Assembly (NCBI GenBank): GCA_024401645.1
Contig: JAKSKR010000016.1
Location: 1 to 61,937, forward strand
Reading direction: 5' to 3'
DNA length: 61,937 bases
Source of the DNA: Paludibacteraceae bacterium
GTDB lineage: Bacteria; Bacteroidota; Bacteroidia; Bacteroidales; Paludibacteraceae
The notes beneath the pieces were generated by a model, which was given only the letters and a program-made list of their open reading frames with translations, searched no databases and was not told where the DNA came from. Each line of letters starts with the position of its first letter. The first letter of the stretch is position 1. Positions 26,275-36,105 of the stretch are shown here, one piece after another. A program made the position numbers and the translations under genes.

Positions 26275-27192
26275 TTAGAACCAGTAACTCTTTTTTTCTT
26301 CTGCCATCTCGGTATTCTCGAAAATGGCTTTCGCTTCTTCTAGTAGGGGAGTGTAGTCGCAATATCGGGCTGACACATGACCTATTATTAGGCGTTTTAC
26401 TTTTGCCTTTCTTGCTATTTCAGCTGCTTGTTGCGCCGTGCTGTGTTGTGTCTCTTTCGCTCTTAACTTATGTTGACTGTGGAAAGTGGCTTCATGGAAA
26501 AGACAGTCTGCTCCTTCTATATAAGGTATAATCTTTTCGTTATAGGCAGTGTCGCTGCAGTAGGCGTACTTCTTACTCTCGTCGGCTGGCAAGGTGAGCT
26601 CTTTGTTAGGGATGACAATCCCTTCGGGGGTAACGTAATCCATGCCGTTCTTTATATTAAGGTATTGGCTGGTTGGTACGTTGTAGGCATCGGCTTTAGC
26701 TCGGTTTAAGTGCAATGGTTTAGGTTTCTCCTCGAAAACAAACCCATTGCAGGGTATTGAGTGCTTTAGCGGAAATGCTGTCACCTTCATTGCCTTATCT
26801 TCGTAAATGACCGACTCGTGGAACGGATCGATAGGGTGGAATTCAATCGGGTAACCAAAGTCTTCACCAAAGAACTCAATCTGTTGTTGTATGTATTTTT
26901 CCAATGGAGCGTGACCATAAAGGCATAAAGCTCCTTTTCTTCCCAACATGCCCAATGTAGACAGTAATCCTGGTAAGCCAAGAAGGTGGTCGCCGTGCAA
27001 GTGCGAAATGAATATGTGGTTAAGGCGTGCAAGCGCTACATCTAGTTGCCTGATGGCGTTTTGTGTCCCTTCACCACAGTCAATGAGCATAAGCTTGTTG
27101 TGCATTCCCAATATTTGTGCACTTTGGTTCGATGTCTTCGAGGGAAGGGATGCCCCCCTTCCTAATATGGTCAATTTCAGTTTCTCTGCCAT
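26275..27192 (-). CDS. rnz: Ribonuclease Z
   Basis: 305-residue metallo-beta-lactamase-fold endonuclease that trims the 3' ends of tRNA precursors. The zinc-binding FISHLHGDHLLGLPGLLSTLGMLGR motif is near residue 60, with later metal ligands in AFPLKHSIPCNGFVFEE, CSDTAYNEKIIPY and HEATF, and GHVSARYCDYTPLLEEAKAIF near the C-terminus. Length is typical of the ElaC/RNase Z type. The two tRNA genes in this window lack an encoded CCA, consistent with a need for this enzyme. It is divergent from rpsA. Confidence 0.95.
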   Translation of the reverse strand: MAEKLKLTILGRGASLPSKTSNQSAQILGMHNKLMLIDCGEGTQNAIRQLDVALARLNHIFISHLHGDHLLGLPGLLSTLGMLGRKGALCLYGHAPLEKYIQQQIEFFGEDFGYPIEFHPIDPFHESVIYEDKAMKVTAFPLKHSIPCNGFVFEEKPKPLHLNRAKADAYNVPTSQYLNIKNGMDYVTPEGIVIPNKELTLPADESKKYAYCSDTAYNEKIIPYIEGADCLFHEATFHSQHKLRAKETQHSTAQQAAEIARKAKVKRLIIGHVSARYCDYTPLLEEAKAIFENTEMAEEKKSYWF

Positions 27193-27219
27193 TGCTTCTG
27201 AATTTTACACTATAAAAAT

Positions 27220-27255
27220 AGGTAAAATTTGTTCAGTTGAACTGATTTTTTACCT
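27220..27255. other. 36-bp imperfect palindrome between rnz and rpsA
   Basis: Outer 8-bp arms (27220-27227 with 27248-27255, AGGTAAAA/TTTTACCT) enclose an inner 12-bp palindrome GTTCAGTTGAAC (27231-27242). It lies 28 nt after the rnz start (upstream side) and 40 nt before the rpsA -33 element, a position suited to an operator. Confidence 0.5.
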
Positions 27256-27294
27256 TTTTGTGCCTAAAATCAGAAAATTACGGCGTTTTTAGCA

Positions 27295-27324
27295 TTGTTA
27301 TTTGAATTTTTAGTCGTAATTTTG
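27295..27324 (+). promoter_or_regulatory. Promoter of rpsA
   Basis: TTG (27295-27297), 19-nt spacer, TAATTTTG (27317-27324); leader of about 50 nt, AT-rich before the ATG. Confidence 0.7.
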
Positions 27325-27381
27325 CACCCGATTTTATATACATAATGTCAAACTACTAATTATTAATTATTTTCATTTAAA

Positions 27382-29148
27382 ATGAGCAAACTTACAGAAC
27401 AGGTTAATCCTATCGAAGATTTCGATTGGGCTAGCTACGAAAATGGTGACGTTCAGGCTGCAGAAAGCCATGAGTCTCTTGAAGCAAAGTACGACAACAC
27501 CCTCAATGCACTTAAGGACAATGAAGTTGTTATCGGTACTGTTATCGCAATGAACAAGCGCGAAGTCGTTGTTAACGTTGGTTACAAGTCAGACGGTATC
27601 ATCCCTAGCAGCGAATTCCGTTACAATCCAGATTTGAAGGTTGGCGATCAGGTTGAATGCTACATCGACAGCCAGGAAGATAAGAAGGGCCAGTTGGTTC
27701 TTTCTCACAAGAAGGCTCGTTTGTCTCGCTCTTGGCAGCGTGTTAACGAAGCTCTTGAAAATAACGAAGTATTTAAGGGCTTGATCAAGTGCAGAACTAA
27801 GGGCGGTATGATCGTTGATGCATTCGGTATCGAAGCATTCTTGCCAGGTTCTCAGATCGACGTTAAGCCAATCCGCGACTACGATACATTCGTTGGTCAG
27901 GTTATGGAATTCAAGGTTGTTAAGATCAACCAGGAATTCAGAAACGTTGTTGTTTCACACAAGGCTCTTATCGAAGCAGAAATCGAAGACCAGAAGAAGA
28001 ATATCATCTCTCAGCTTGAAAAGGGTCAGATCCTTGAAGGTACTGTTAAGAACATCACTTCTTACGGTGTATTCATCGACCTTGGTGGCGTAGATGGTCT
28101 TATCCATATCACTGACCTTTCTTGGGGTCGTGTTTCTCATCCTGAAGAAATCGTTTCTCTCGACCAGAAGCTTCAGGTTGTTATCCTTAACTTCGACGAC
28201 GAAAAGAAGCGTATCGCTCTCGGCTTGAAGCAGCTTTCTGCTCATCCTTGGGATGCTCTTGATGCTAACCTCCAGGTGGGTGACAAGGTTAAGGGTAAGG
28301 TTGTCGTTATGGCTGACTACGGTGCATTCGTTGAAATCGCTCCAGGTGTAGAAGGTCTTATCCACGTTTCTGAAATGTCTTGGTCACAGCACCTCCGTTC
28401 TGCTCAGGACTTCTTGAAGGTTGGCGACGAAGTTGAAGCTGTTATCTTGACTCTTGACCGCGAAAACCGCAAGATGTCTCTTGGTATCAAGCAGCTTAAG
28501 GCAGATCCTTGGGAAAACATCGAAACTAAGTATGCAGTAGGTTCTAAGCACACTGCAAAGGTTCGCAACTTCACTACTTTCGGTGTATTTGTAGAACTTG
28601 AAGAAGGTGTTGATGGTCTTATCCACATTTCTGACCTTTCTTGGACTAAGAAGTTCAAGCACCCATCTGAATTCACTCAGATTGGCGCAGACATCGAAGT
28701 TGTTGTTCTTGAAATAGACAAGGAAAACCGTCGTCTCAGCTTGGGTCACAAGCAGCTTGACGAAAACCCTTGGGATGCTCTTGAATCTTCATTCGCTGTT
28801 GATTCTGTAGTAGAAGGTACTATCACCGAAATCAAGGATAAGGGTGCAGTTGTATCTCTTGGCCAGGGCGTTGAAGGTTTCGCATTCTCAAAGCAGCTCG
28901 CTAAGGAAGATGGTTCAGTTGCAAAGGAAGGCGAAAAGCTTAACTTCCGCGTAACTGAGTTCAATAAGGATACTCACCACATCTCTCTTTCACACACTCG
29001 CACTTGGCAGGCAGGTGAAGATGGTGAAAGCAAGAAGAAGAAGTCTGCTCCTAAGAAGGCTGACACCGTTAACATTACTCTAGAAAAGGCTACTCTTGGC
29101 GATATTTCTGCTCTTGCAGCTCTCAAGGATCAGCTTAGCGAAAAGTAA
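27382..29148 (+). CDS. rpsA: 30S ribosomal protein S1
   Basis: 588-residue RNA-binding ribosomal protein with six S1 (OB-fold) repeats at roughly 45-115, 130-195, 213-283, 298-370, 385-457 and 472-540. Repeats 3-5 carry the full pattern GxVKxxxxYGxFVxxxxGVxGLIHxSxxSW. An acidic N-terminal region and a Lys-rich tail (SKKKKSAPKK) flank them. In Bacteroidota, S1 is held to take part in initiation on mRNAs without Shine-Dalgarno sequences, which fits the AT-rich leaders seen here. Codon use is strongly biased (GCT, GGT, AAG, CTT), as expected for a highly expressed gene. Confidence 0.97.
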   Translation: MSKLTEQVNPIEDFDWASYENGDVQAAESHESLEAKYDNTLNALKDNEVVIGTVIAMNKREVVVNVGYKSDGIIPSSEFRYNPDLKVGDQVECYIDSQEDKKGQLVLSHKKARLSRSWQRVNEALENNEVFKGLIKCRTKGGMIVDAFGIEAFLPGSQIDVKPIRDYDTFVGQVMEFKVVKINQEFRNVVVSHKALIEAEIEDQKKNIISQLEKGQILEGTVKNITSYGVFIDLGGVDGLIHITDLSWGRVSHPEEIVSLDQKLQVVILNFDDEKKRIALGLKQLSAHPWDALDANLQVGDKVKGKVVVMADYGAFVEIAPGVEGLIHVSEMSWSQHLRSAQDFLKVGDEVEAVILTLDRENRKMSLGIKQLKADPWENIETKYAVGSKHTAKVRNFTTFGVFVELEEGVDGLIHISDLSWTKKFKHPSEFTQIGADIEVVVLEIDKENRRLSLGHKQLDENPWDALESSFAVDSVVEGTITEIKDKGAVVSLGQGVEGFAFSKQLAKEDGSVAKEGEKLNFRVTEFNKDTHHISLSHTRTWQAGEDGESKKKKSAPKKADTVNITLEKATLGDISALAALKDQLSEK

Positions 29149-29164
29149 TTGTTGAAAAAAAATG

Positions 29165-29217
29165 ATTTGTGTTGTAAAACATATATCAAAAAAAATATAT
29201 ATATTTGCAACACAAAT
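29165..29217. promoter_or_regulatory. Inverted repeat overlapping the ompA-like promoter
   Basis: Ten-base arms ATTTGTGTTG (29165-29174) and CAACACAAAT (29208-29217) enclose AT-rich sequence that includes a TATATTTG -7 element (29200-29207). No TTG is found at the usual 18-20 nt spacing; the nearest is 25 nt away (29172-29174). Could serve as an operator or as an AT-rich stem ending rpsA transcripts. Confidence 0.5.
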
Positions 29218-29266
29218 TCATTGAATTTATAGTATTGAACAGTTTTAATTTATTTGAATATCTTTT

Positions 29267-30493
29267 ATGAAGAGAAAATTCTTAGGCTTATTTGTTGCAT
29301 CTGCAGTTGCATGCAACGCATTTGCACAGGAAGAAGTTGCTGCAGATTCAGCATCTTCTAAGGGTTTGAACCACTGGTCTATTGAAGTTCACGGTGGTAT
29401 CAACGCTATCAACGCATCAAATTCTAACGATCGCGCAGCTTTGATTCCTAACTCAGACTTCAACCCACAGGTTGGTGGTCAGGTAGAATACACTTTCAAC
29501 CCATTGTGGGGTCTTGGTGTTGATTACACTTGGGCTCGTAACAATCAGGCTCTTTACGATAACGCTGCTCACGAAATCACTTTGTTCGCATCAGCTAACC
29601 TTTCTAACATCTTGGCTAAGTATCGCTCAGCTGGTTGGCAGAAGTTCAATGCTTATGCAAACGGTGGTCTTGGTGTAATGCTTTACAACTACGAAATCCA
29701 GAACGTTGAAGAAGATGGCTCTGCTCCTATGGCTTGGGCTGGCTTGAACCTTGAATACAATGTATCTAAGGCTATCGCAATCGGTTTGAACGGTCAGGTT
29801 CGTCGTGCTACTATCAAGTCTTGGCACCCATTGGAAGATGGTGGTTCTTGGGACATGATGGCTAACTTGGGCATCCGTTACAAGTTCGCTGGTGACCGCA
29901 ACGTTCGCAACGTAGCTCTTGTTGATTACGAACCAAAGGTTGAAGTACCTGATATCACTCCTTTGCTTGACGAACAGAAGCGCCAGGCTGCTGAAATGAC
30001 TTCACGTCTTGAAGAACAGATCAACAACCAGAACGCACAGATCGCTAAACTTCAGAACGAACTTAAGGCTACTCAGGATTCTTTGAACAAGCACATCAAG
30101 GATACTAAGCCAGCTGTACGTTACGTTCCTACTAAGGAAGAAGACGAAATCATCAAGACTGCTTTCTCACAGCTTGAGTTCGAATCTTCTAAGGCTATCA
30201 TCAAGCAGATCTCTTACTCATCACTTGATGGTCTTGCTACTCTCTTGAAGTCTCACAGCGAATGGACTGTAACTCTTAAGGGTTACACCGACAATTCAGG
30301 TCAGGCTGCTAAGAACTTGCAGCTTTCTAAGGACCGCGCTGCTGCAGTTAAGGCATACTTGGTTAACAAGGGTGTTCCTGCTTCTAAGATCCAGTCTTTC
30401 GGTTATGGCTCTGCTAACCCAGTTGCTTCTAACACTACTTTGGCTGGTCGTGCTAAGAACCGTCGTGTTGAAATCGAACTTTACTCTAAGTAA
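29267..30493 (+). CDS. OmpA-family outer membrane protein
   Basis: 408-residue outer-membrane protein: signal peptide (about 1-20, CNAFA), an eight-strand-type beta-barrel (about 30-215; HWSIEVHGGINAINAS, VGGQVEYTFNPLWGLGVDYTW, GIRYKFA), a coiled-coil-like stretch (about 235-275, LEEQINNQNAQIAKLQNEL), and a C-terminal OmpA peptidoglycan-binding domain (about 295-408; LKGYTDNSGQAAKNLQLSKDRAAAVKAYL, NRRVEIEL). It anchors the outer membrane to the cell wall. Codon bias matches that of rpsA, indicating an abundant protein. Flanked by an unusual inverted-repeat promoter region and a strong terminator. Confidence 0.95.
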   Translation: MKRKFLGLFVASAVACNAFAQEEVAADSASSKGLNHWSIEVHGGINAINASNSNDRAALIPNSDFNPQVGGQVEYTFNPLWGLGVDYTWARNNQALYDNAAHEITLFASANLSNILAKYRSAGWQKFNAYANGGLGVMLYNYEIQNVEEDGSAPMAWAGLNLEYNVSKAIAIGLNGQVRRATIKSWHPLEDGGSWDMMANLGIRYKFAGDRNVRNVALVDYEPKVEVPDITPLLDEQKRQAAEMTSRLEEQINNQNAQIAKLQNELKATQDSLNKHIKDTKPAVRYVPTKEEDEIIKTAFSQLEFESSKAIIKQISYSSLDGLATLLKSHSEWTVTLKGYTDNSGQAAKNLQLSKDRAAAVKAYLVNKGVPASKIQSFGYGSANPVASNTTLAGRAKNRRVEIELYSK

Positions 30494-30527
30494 TCTTTAA
30501 GATTAAATAGTAAATTTCAATATAATT

Positions 30528-30559
30528 AAGAGGAACTCGAAAGAGTTCCTCTTTTTTTT
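30528..30559 (+). terminator. Terminator of the OmpA-family gene
   Basis: Perfect 11-bp stem (30528-30538 with 30543-30553) closed by a GAAA tetraloop, followed by a run of T. Confidence 0.92.
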
Positions 30560-30618
30560 GTTTTATTTACTTTTAAATTGTAAGTTCTCATCTTGTTAGG
30601 CATATTCATTTGCTCGAA

Positions 30619-30651
30619 TTGTGCATTTAATTTTTATTTTCATTAATTTTG
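30619..30651 (+). promoter_or_regulatory. Putative promoter of asnS
   Basis: TAATTTTG (30644-30651) with TTG 22 nt upstream (30619-30621); spacing is slightly long. Confidence 0.5.
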
Positions 30652-30713
30652 CGCAGTTTAAATGTATTTGGAGATTATTGTCTCCTTTTTTTCAATCATA
30701 TTAATTAATAAAA

Positions 30714-32117
30714 ATGGAAATTCGTAGAACTAAGATTGTAGATGCAATCAAATTGACAACCTACGACGAAACTATTAACGTTAAAGGTTGGGTACGTACT
30801 AAAAGAGGTAATAAGAATGTTAGCTTTATCGCTCTTAACGACGGTTCTACTATAAATAATATTCAAATTGTTGCCGATGCTTCTAAGTTCAGCGACGATT
30901 TAATGAAAGATGTTACTACCGGTGCTTGCCTTTCAGTAGTGGGTAAGTTGGTTAAGTCTATGGGCGCAGGTCAGGCTGTAGAAATCCAGGCCGATTCTAT
31001 CGAAATCTATGGTAAGGCCGATCCTAATGAATATCCTTTGCAGAAGAAGGGACATTCATTCGAATATCTTCGCGAAATTGCACACCTTCGTCCGCGCACT
31101 AACACTTTCGGTGCAGTATTCCGCATCCGCCACAATATGGCTATGGCCATTCACTCTTTCTTCCACCAGAAGGGTTTCTTCTATTTCCACACTCCTATCA
31201 TCACTGCTAGTGACTGTGAAGGTGCTGGTCAAATGTTCCAGGTTACTACCAAGAACTTGTATGACTTGAAGAAGGATGAAAATGGAAGCATTATTTACGA
31301 TGACGATTTCTTCGGCAAGATGGCTTCGTTGACTGTATCTGGTCAGCTTGAAGGTGAACTTGGTGCAACTGCACTTGGTAATATCTATACTTTCGGCCCT
31401 ACTTTCCGTGCTGAAAATTCTAATACTCCTCGTCACTTGGCAGAGTTCTGGATGATTGAACCTGAAATGGCTTTCTATGACATCAAGGACAACATGGACA
31501 TTGCTGAAGAGTTCATCAAGTATTGTGTTAAGTGGGCTCTCGATAACTGTGCTGACGATCTTAAGTTCCTTAACGACATGATCGACAAGTCTCTTATCGA
31601 ACGTTTGAAGAGTGTTATTGAATGCGAATTTGTTCGCTTGCCTTATACTGAAGGTATCAAGATTTTGGAAGACGCTATTGCAAAGGGCCATAAGTTCGAA
31701 TTCCCAGTATTCTGGGGTTGCGACTTGGCTTCTGAACATGAACGTTTCTTGGTTGAACAGCACTTCAAGCGCCCTGTTATCTTGACTGACTATCCTAAGG
31801 AAATCAAGGCATTCTATATGAAGCAGAACGAAGATGGCAAGACTGTTCGTGCTATGGACGTTCTCTTCCCAACTATCGGTGAAATTATCGGTGGTTCTGA
31901 ACGTGAAGAAAACTACGACAAGTTGTTGAAACGTATTCAGGAACTTAACATCCCAATGAAGGATATGTGGTGGTATCTCGATACTCGTAAGTTTGGTTCT
32001 TGTCCTCACTCTGGTTTTGGTCTTGGTTTCGAACGTCTTTTGTTGTTCGTTACTGGTATGCAGAACATCCGCGACGTTATTCCTTTCCCACGTACTCCAA
32101 AGACTGCAGAATTCTAA
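30714..32117 (+). CDS. asnS: Asparaginyl-tRNA synthetase
   Basis: 467-residue class IIb synthetase charging tRNA-Asn. N-terminal OB-fold anticodon-binding domain ([24 protein letters not shown]), then catalytic motifs: motif 1 ([25 protein letters not shown]), motif 2 ([25 protein letters not shown]) and motif 3 ([27 protein letters not shown]). The [24 protein letters not shown] block is typical of AsnRS, distinguishing it from AspRS. Length is normal. Confidence 0.97.
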   Translation: MEIRRTKIVDAIKLTTYDETINVKGWVRTKRGNKNVSFIALNDGSTINNIQIVADASKFSDDLMKDVTTGACLSVVGKLVKSMGAGQAVEIQADSIEIYGKADPNEYPLQKKGHSFEYLREIAHLRPRTNTFGAVFRIRHNMAMAIHSFFHQKGFFYFHTPIITASDCEGAGQMFQVTTKNLYDLKKDENGSIIYDDDFFGKMASLTVSGQLEGELGATALGNIYTFGPTFRAENSNTPRHLAEFWMIEPEMAFYDIKDNMDIAEEFIKYCVKWALDNCADDLKFLNDMIDKSLIERLKSVIECEFVRLPYTEGIKILEDAIAKGHKFEFPVFWGCDLASEHERFLVEQHFKRPVILTDYPKEIKAFYMKQNEDGKTVRAMDVLFPTIGEIIGGSEREENYDKLLKRIQELNIPMKDMWWYLDTRKFGSCPHSGFGLGFERLLLFVTGMQNIRDVIPFPRTPKTAEF

Positions 32118-32138
32118 TTTCAAGGTCTTCACTTTATA

Positions 32139-32176
32139 CGGCACTTGCTGCGTTTGCAGTAAGTGCCTTTTTTTTT
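32139..32176 (+). terminator. Terminator of asnS
   Basis: 12-pair stem (32140-32151 with 32156-32167, one G-T) with a GTTT loop, followed by nine or more T. Confidence 0.92.
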
Positions 32177-32237
32177 GCTATTCCCTTTTCATTTGCCTAT
32201 TTTTGTATATTGTTTGGATAAAAGTAATATTTTGCTT

Positions 32238-34007
32238 ATGAAAAGATTTTACTCCGTAGCATTGATGGCAGCTTTGACTGCTTCTTCAGTTTCTGCTTAC
32301 GATTTTTCTTCCTATAATTCACCCTATTCAGGTTCCGATTACCGTGAAGCTTTGAACATGGGCTTGAAGTTCTTTGGCGGTCAACGTTGTGGTAAGACCA
32401 ATAACTGGATGTTGAAGAATAACCCTGATGTCCTTAAGAAATTTTGTCATGCAAAAGATGGACAGGGTAAGGAAAATGACGGGGCCAATGGCTCTTATGA
32501 CCTGACTGGCGGTTGGCACGACTGTGGTGACCACATTAAGGTGGCTACAACTATGGGCTATGCTGCCATTTCGTTGTTGGTGGCTTACGATTTGTGGCCT
32601 CAAGCTTTCCAAGACAACTACGATGGTGCTTATGGTTCACCTAATAAAATACCAGATGTACTCGATGAGGTGAAAATTGCTACCGATTACTTTATGAAGT
32701 GTTTTATCGGTAATAAATTTGTTTACTATGTTGGTTGTCCAGGCGATCATAACCGTTGGGTTACCAGTTCAAACCAGAGCAATTTGAGCCCTGAATTGGG
32801 TGGCGATCCTCGTCCATTCTCTTCTTCTACGACTATTGGTGGTCCGCAAGCTGCAAATTATGCAACAGCTTTAGCTCTTATGGCAAAGCATTATCCTGAT
32901 GCTGACTATAAGCAAAAGTGTGCCGATGCTGCTGTTGTTGCATATAATTATGCTAAAAACAATAAATCTCAACAGGCTCCTATCCCAGAATTCTACAGTA
33001 ATCCTAATTCGGAATGGACCGATGAATTGAGCTTGGCTGCTATTACAATGTATAACTTGACCGGTGACGAGTCTTATAAGACCGAAGCTTTCGGTTATTT
33101 GCAAGGTAAGTGGGAGTCAAATTCTCCATTGGCATGGGATACAGAGGCCGATTATGCTTATTACTATCTGGCTGTTGCCGATGCAAAGGCTAACAATGGT
33201 CAGGGTGGCACCATTTCAGACTTCCTTCGTAAGAATGTGTTTAAGGTTCACTTGGCTAATGCTATCACCGATCCTAACGGTTTCCCATATTATGCTAGTC
33301 GATGGGGTACCAATAAGTTGGCTCTTGGTGGCGCAACTGCTGCTGCCCTTTATGCAAAGTTGGTAGATGATGGTGTCCTTGCTTCTGACGATGAAATTGA
33401 AAAGGTTAAGAATTTCAACCAGCGTGTTGTTGACTACATCTTGGGCAACAACGAGTTTAACCATCCGTTCTTGCATGGTTATAAGGGCGATATGACTTTC
33501 CGTATTCACCATCGCAATGCCATGGGTAGAAACGACAATCCGCCATCTTCAACCAAGAACAAGTGTGAGTTTATGTTTGCTAGTGGTGGTGTTATTGGTG
33601 GACCTAGTGGTACCGGACGTTTTGATAATATTATTGAAGGTGGAGCGTCTTTTACTGAAACTGAAGGCGGTTGCGATTACAATGCTCCTTTCATTGTCGC
33701 TATTGCTAATATTGCTGCAAAGAAAGACCCTGTTCAGTTAATGGATGTAAAGAACGTAGAATCTTCAAAGTTCAATGTTTATCCAACAGCTTTCGAAGAT
33801 TACATTGTTGTTGAACCTATTGAGGTAGACTATGATGGCGAGGGTTACATTAACCTGGTGTCAATGTCAGGTCAAACGGTTCTTTCTGCACGTACCAATG
33901 GTGCTGTGCCTGTTGTCCTCCAAACCGAAGGCTTGCCTAACGGTGTTTATGTGGTAAATGTTACCTTCAAGGGCGGCAACAAGTCTTATAAACTCATTAA
34001 AAAGTAA
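32238..34007 (+). CDS. GH9 endoglucanase with T9SS sorting domain
   Basis: 589-residue secreted cellulase of glycoside hydrolase family 9. Signal peptide (1-20, SSVSA), then directly the catalytic domain (about 28-505): [22 protein letters not shown] with the paired aspartates D95/D98, the substrate-binding [10 protein letters not shown] region, and the general-acid glutamate in [12 protein letters not shown] (E476). No Ig-like or CBM3 domain is seen. Residues about 515-589 ([16 protein letters not shown]...[21 protein letters not shown]) look like a T9SS type A C-terminal sorting domain. The in-frame start at 32163 lies inside the asnS terminator, so ATG 32238 is used. Only 8 nt separate it from hisA. 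Confidence 0.93.
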   Translation: MKRFYSVALMAALTASSVSAYDFSSYNSPYSGSDYREALNMGLKFFGGQRCGKTNNWMLKNNPDVLKKFCHAKDGQGKENDGANGSYDLTGGWHDCGDHIKVATTMGYAAISLLVAYDLWPQAFQDNYDGAYGSPNKIPDVLDEVKIATDYFMKCFIGNKFVYYVGCPGDHNRWVTSSNQSNLSPELGGDPRPFSSSTTIGGPQAANYATALALMAKHYPDADYKQKCADAAVVAYNYAKNNKSQQAPIPEFYSNPNSEWTDELSLAAITMYNLTGDESYKTEAFGYLQGKWESNSPLAWDTEADYAYYYLAVADAKANNGQGGTISDFLRKNVFKVHLANAITDPNGFPYYASRWGTNKLALGGATAAALYAKLVDDGVLASDDEIEKVKNFNQRVVDYILGNNEFNHPFLHGYKGDMTFRIHHRNAMGRNDNPPSSTKNKCEFMFASGGVIGGPSGTGRFDNIIEGGASFTETEGGCDYNAPFIVAIANIAAKKDPVQLMDVKNVESSKFNVYPTAFEDYIVVEPIEVDYDGEGYINLVSMSGQTVLSARTNGAVPVVLQTEGLPNGVYVVNVTFKGGNKSYKLIKK

Positions 34008-34015
34008 ATTCCTCA

Positions 34016-34738
34016 ATGAAAATCGATATAATTCCTGCCATCGACATTATTGATGGCAAGTGTGTACGCCTTTCGCAAGGCGACTACGACCAGAAGAAGG
34101 TCTATAACGAAGACCCGCTAGAAGTGGCGCTGCAGTTTCAAGATGCAGGCATTAAGCGTTTGCATTGTGTAGACCTCGATGGCGCGAAAGCAAAGCATAT
34201 CGTTAACTACAAGGTGCTCGAAAAAATTGCTACTAAAACCAATCTTACCATCGACTTTGGTGGTGGATTGAAGTCTGACGACGACCTTCGCATTGCTTTC
34301 GAATGTGGTGCTGCAATGGTCACTGGTGGCAGCATTGCTGTTAAGGACCCTGAAACCTTCCTTTCTTGGATTAGCAAGTTTGGCGGCGAACGCATCATTC
34401 TTGGTGCTGATGCCAAAAATGGCAAGATTGCCGTTAGTGGATGGCAAGAGACTACTTCGCAAGACCTTATTCCTTTCATTGGCGAGTTCAAGGAGAAGGG
34501 CATTTCAAAGGTCATTTGTACCGACATTTCTCGCGACGGTATGTTGCAAGGCCCGGCTACCGATCTCTACAAGTCAATTTTGGCCGAATATCCCGATTTA
34601 TATCTCATTGCAAGTGGTGGCGTAAGCTCTATTGACGATATCCAACGTCTTTGCGAGGCTGGTGTCCCTGCTGTTATCTTCGGCAAGGCCATTTATGAAG
34701 GATACATCAAACTGGCAGACTTGTCTGCTTTCTGTTAA
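34016..34738 (+). CDS. hisA: Phosphoribosylformimino-5-aminoimidazole carboxamide ribotide isomerase
   Basis: 240-residue TIM-barrel isomerase of histidine biosynthesis (ProFAR to PRFAR). Recognised by [24 protein letters not shown] with the first catalytic Asp, the phosphate-binding VDLDGAKA and [37 protein letters not shown] with the second catalytic Asp, and [11 protein letters not shown]. Closely spaced with the GH9 gene before and hisIE after. hisF, usually its neighbour, is not present in this run. Confidence 0.95.
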   Translation: MKIDIIPAIDIIDGKCVRLSQGDYDQKKVYNEDPLEVALQFQDAGIKRLHCVDLDGAKAKHIVNYKVLEKIATKTNLTIDFGGGLKSDDDLRIAFECGAAMVTGGSIAVKDPETFLSWISKFGGERIILGADAKNGKIAVSGWQETTSQDLIPFIGEFKEKGISKVICTDISRDGMLQGPATDLYKSILAEYPDLYLIASGGVSSIDDIQRLCEAGVPAVIFGKAIYEGYIKLADLSAFC

Positions 34739-34760
34739 TTAAAACATCTTTACTCAAAAT

Positions 34761-35366
34761 ATGAAGTTAGATTTCGAAAAAATGGGTGGCCTAATTCCGG
34801 CTATTGTTCAGGATGCTAACACTCGTAAGGTCCTAATGTTGGGATTCATGAATGAAGAGGCTTACCAAAAGACTGTCGATACAAAGAAGGTGACTTTCTA
34901 TAGCCGTACCCGTAAGACACTTTGGACCAAAGGCGAAACCAGTGGGCACTTCCTCAACTTGGTATCTATGGCTGTTGATTGCGACAACGATACACTTTTG
35001 GTGCAGGTTAATCCGGTTGGTCCTGTTTGCCACACTGGTACCGACACTTGCTGGGGCGATACCAACACTGCCGATGTTACCTTCCTTTCTTCACTTCAGG
35101 ACTTGATTGAGCAACGTAAGAAGGAAATGCCAGAGGGTTCTTACACTACCAAGTTGTTGACCGAAGGTGTTAACCGCATGGCTCAGATGGTGGGCGAAGA
35201 AGCGCTCTCTACACTTATTTCGGCTACTCATGGCACCGACGAACAGGTAATTAACGAGTCGGCCGACCTCCTTTACCACCTCATGGTTCTCCTTTCTTCA
35301 AAAAACATGCGCATCGAAGACGTGGTGGCTGAATTGCACCGCCGTCGTCACGAAGCATCTAAATAA
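34761..35366 (+). CDS. hisIE: Bifunctional phosphoribosyl-AMP cyclohydrolase / phosphoribosyl-ATP pyrophosphatase
   Basis: 201-residue fusion performing steps 2 and 3 of histidine biosynthesis. The HisI half (about 1-110) has VLMLGFMNEEAYQKT, SRTRKTLWTKGETSGHFL and DCDNDTLLVQVNPVGPVCHTGTDTCW with the zinc/magnesium ligands. The HisE half (about 110-201) has EGSYTTKLLTEGVNRMAQMVGEEALSTLISA and NESADLLYHLMVLL. Seven nt before the FtsE-like gene. Confidence 0.95.
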   Translation: MKLDFEKMGGLIPAIVQDANTRKVLMLGFMNEEAYQKTVDTKKVTFYSRTRKTLWTKGETSGHFLNLVSMAVDCDNDTLLVQVNPVGPVCHTGTDTCWGDTNTADVTFLSSLQDLIEQRKKEMPEGSYTTKLLTEGVNRMAQMVGEEALSTLISATHGTDEQVINESADLLYHLMVLLSSKNMRIEDVVAELHRRRHEASK

Positions 35367-35373
35367 TTATTGA

Positions 35374-36105
35374 ATGAACGATAGCGAATTCTTTATCGAC
35401 TATAACAATGTCAATATCTCATATAACGATATTGATATCCTTCGTAATGTCGATTTCAAATTGGCTAAAGGCGAAATCGTATACCTTATTGGCAGGGTTG
35501 GTTGTGGTAAGTCTACATTGCTGAAGTCTTTTTATGCCGAAGCGCAGATTACCGATGGCAATGCTAGGGTACTCGACTACGACTTGAAGGTAATTAAGGA
35601 AAAACAGATTCCTTATCTCCGCCGTAAGTTGGGTATTGTTTTCCAAGACTTCAAGTTACTAACCGACCGCAGCGTTAATGCCAACCTCGAATTTGTGTTG
35701 CGTGCTACCGATATGACCGACAAGTCGGCCATTGAACACCGCATTCAGGAAGTGCTCGATTTCGTTGGTATGTCGAATAAGGGATATAAGATGCCGCATG
35801 AACTTTCTGGTGGTGAGCAGCAGCGTGTGGTCATGGCTAGGGCCATGCTCAACAGCCCGCAGCTTTTGCTTGCCGACGAGCCAACTGGCAACCTCGACTC
35901 ACATACGGGATTGGAAATCATGCAACTCATCCAAAAGGTGCTTCAGTCGGGTACTTCGGTTGTTATGGCAACACACAACATGCGTTGGATTACGATGTTC
36001 CCAGGTCGCGTCATTCATTGTGTCGATGGTAAGTTGTCCGAAATACCGTCTTCACAGTTGCAGAATCTAACTTTAGACGATTTTTATAAGCTTTATGATT
36101 ATTGA
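35374..36105 (+). CDS. FtsE-like ABC transporter ATP-binding protein
   Basis: 243-residue ABC ATPase: Walker [10 protein letters not shown] (about 42-50), Q-loop VFQDFKLL, signature LSGGEQQRV, Walker [13 protein letters not shown] and H-loop ATHNM. The similarity in order and spacing is to FtsE, which with FtsX controls cell-wall hydrolases at the septum. FtsX is not adjacent, so the assignment to FtsE versus a LolD/MacB-type exporter ATPase is by sequence only. Overlaps metF by 11 nt, indicating translational coupling. Confidence 0.85.
   Translation: MNDSEFFIDYNNVNISYNDIDILRNVDFKLAKGEIVYLIGRVGCGKSTLLKSFYAEAQITDGNARVLDYDLKVIKEKQIPYLRRKLGIVFQDFKLLTDRSVNANLEFVLRATDMTDKSAIEHRIQEVLDFVGMSNKGYKMPHELSGGEQQRVVMARAMLNSPQLLLADEPTGNLDSHTGLEIMQLIQKVLQSGTSVVMATHNMRWITMFPGRVIHCVDGKLSEIPSSQLQNLTLDDFYKLYDY

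Noticed and set aside
31056..32144. 362-codon open frame antisense to asnS
   Set aside because: It lies wholly opposite a full-length, motif-complete asnS; the biased codons of highly expressed genes leave the antisense frame open. No signal, motif or promoter.
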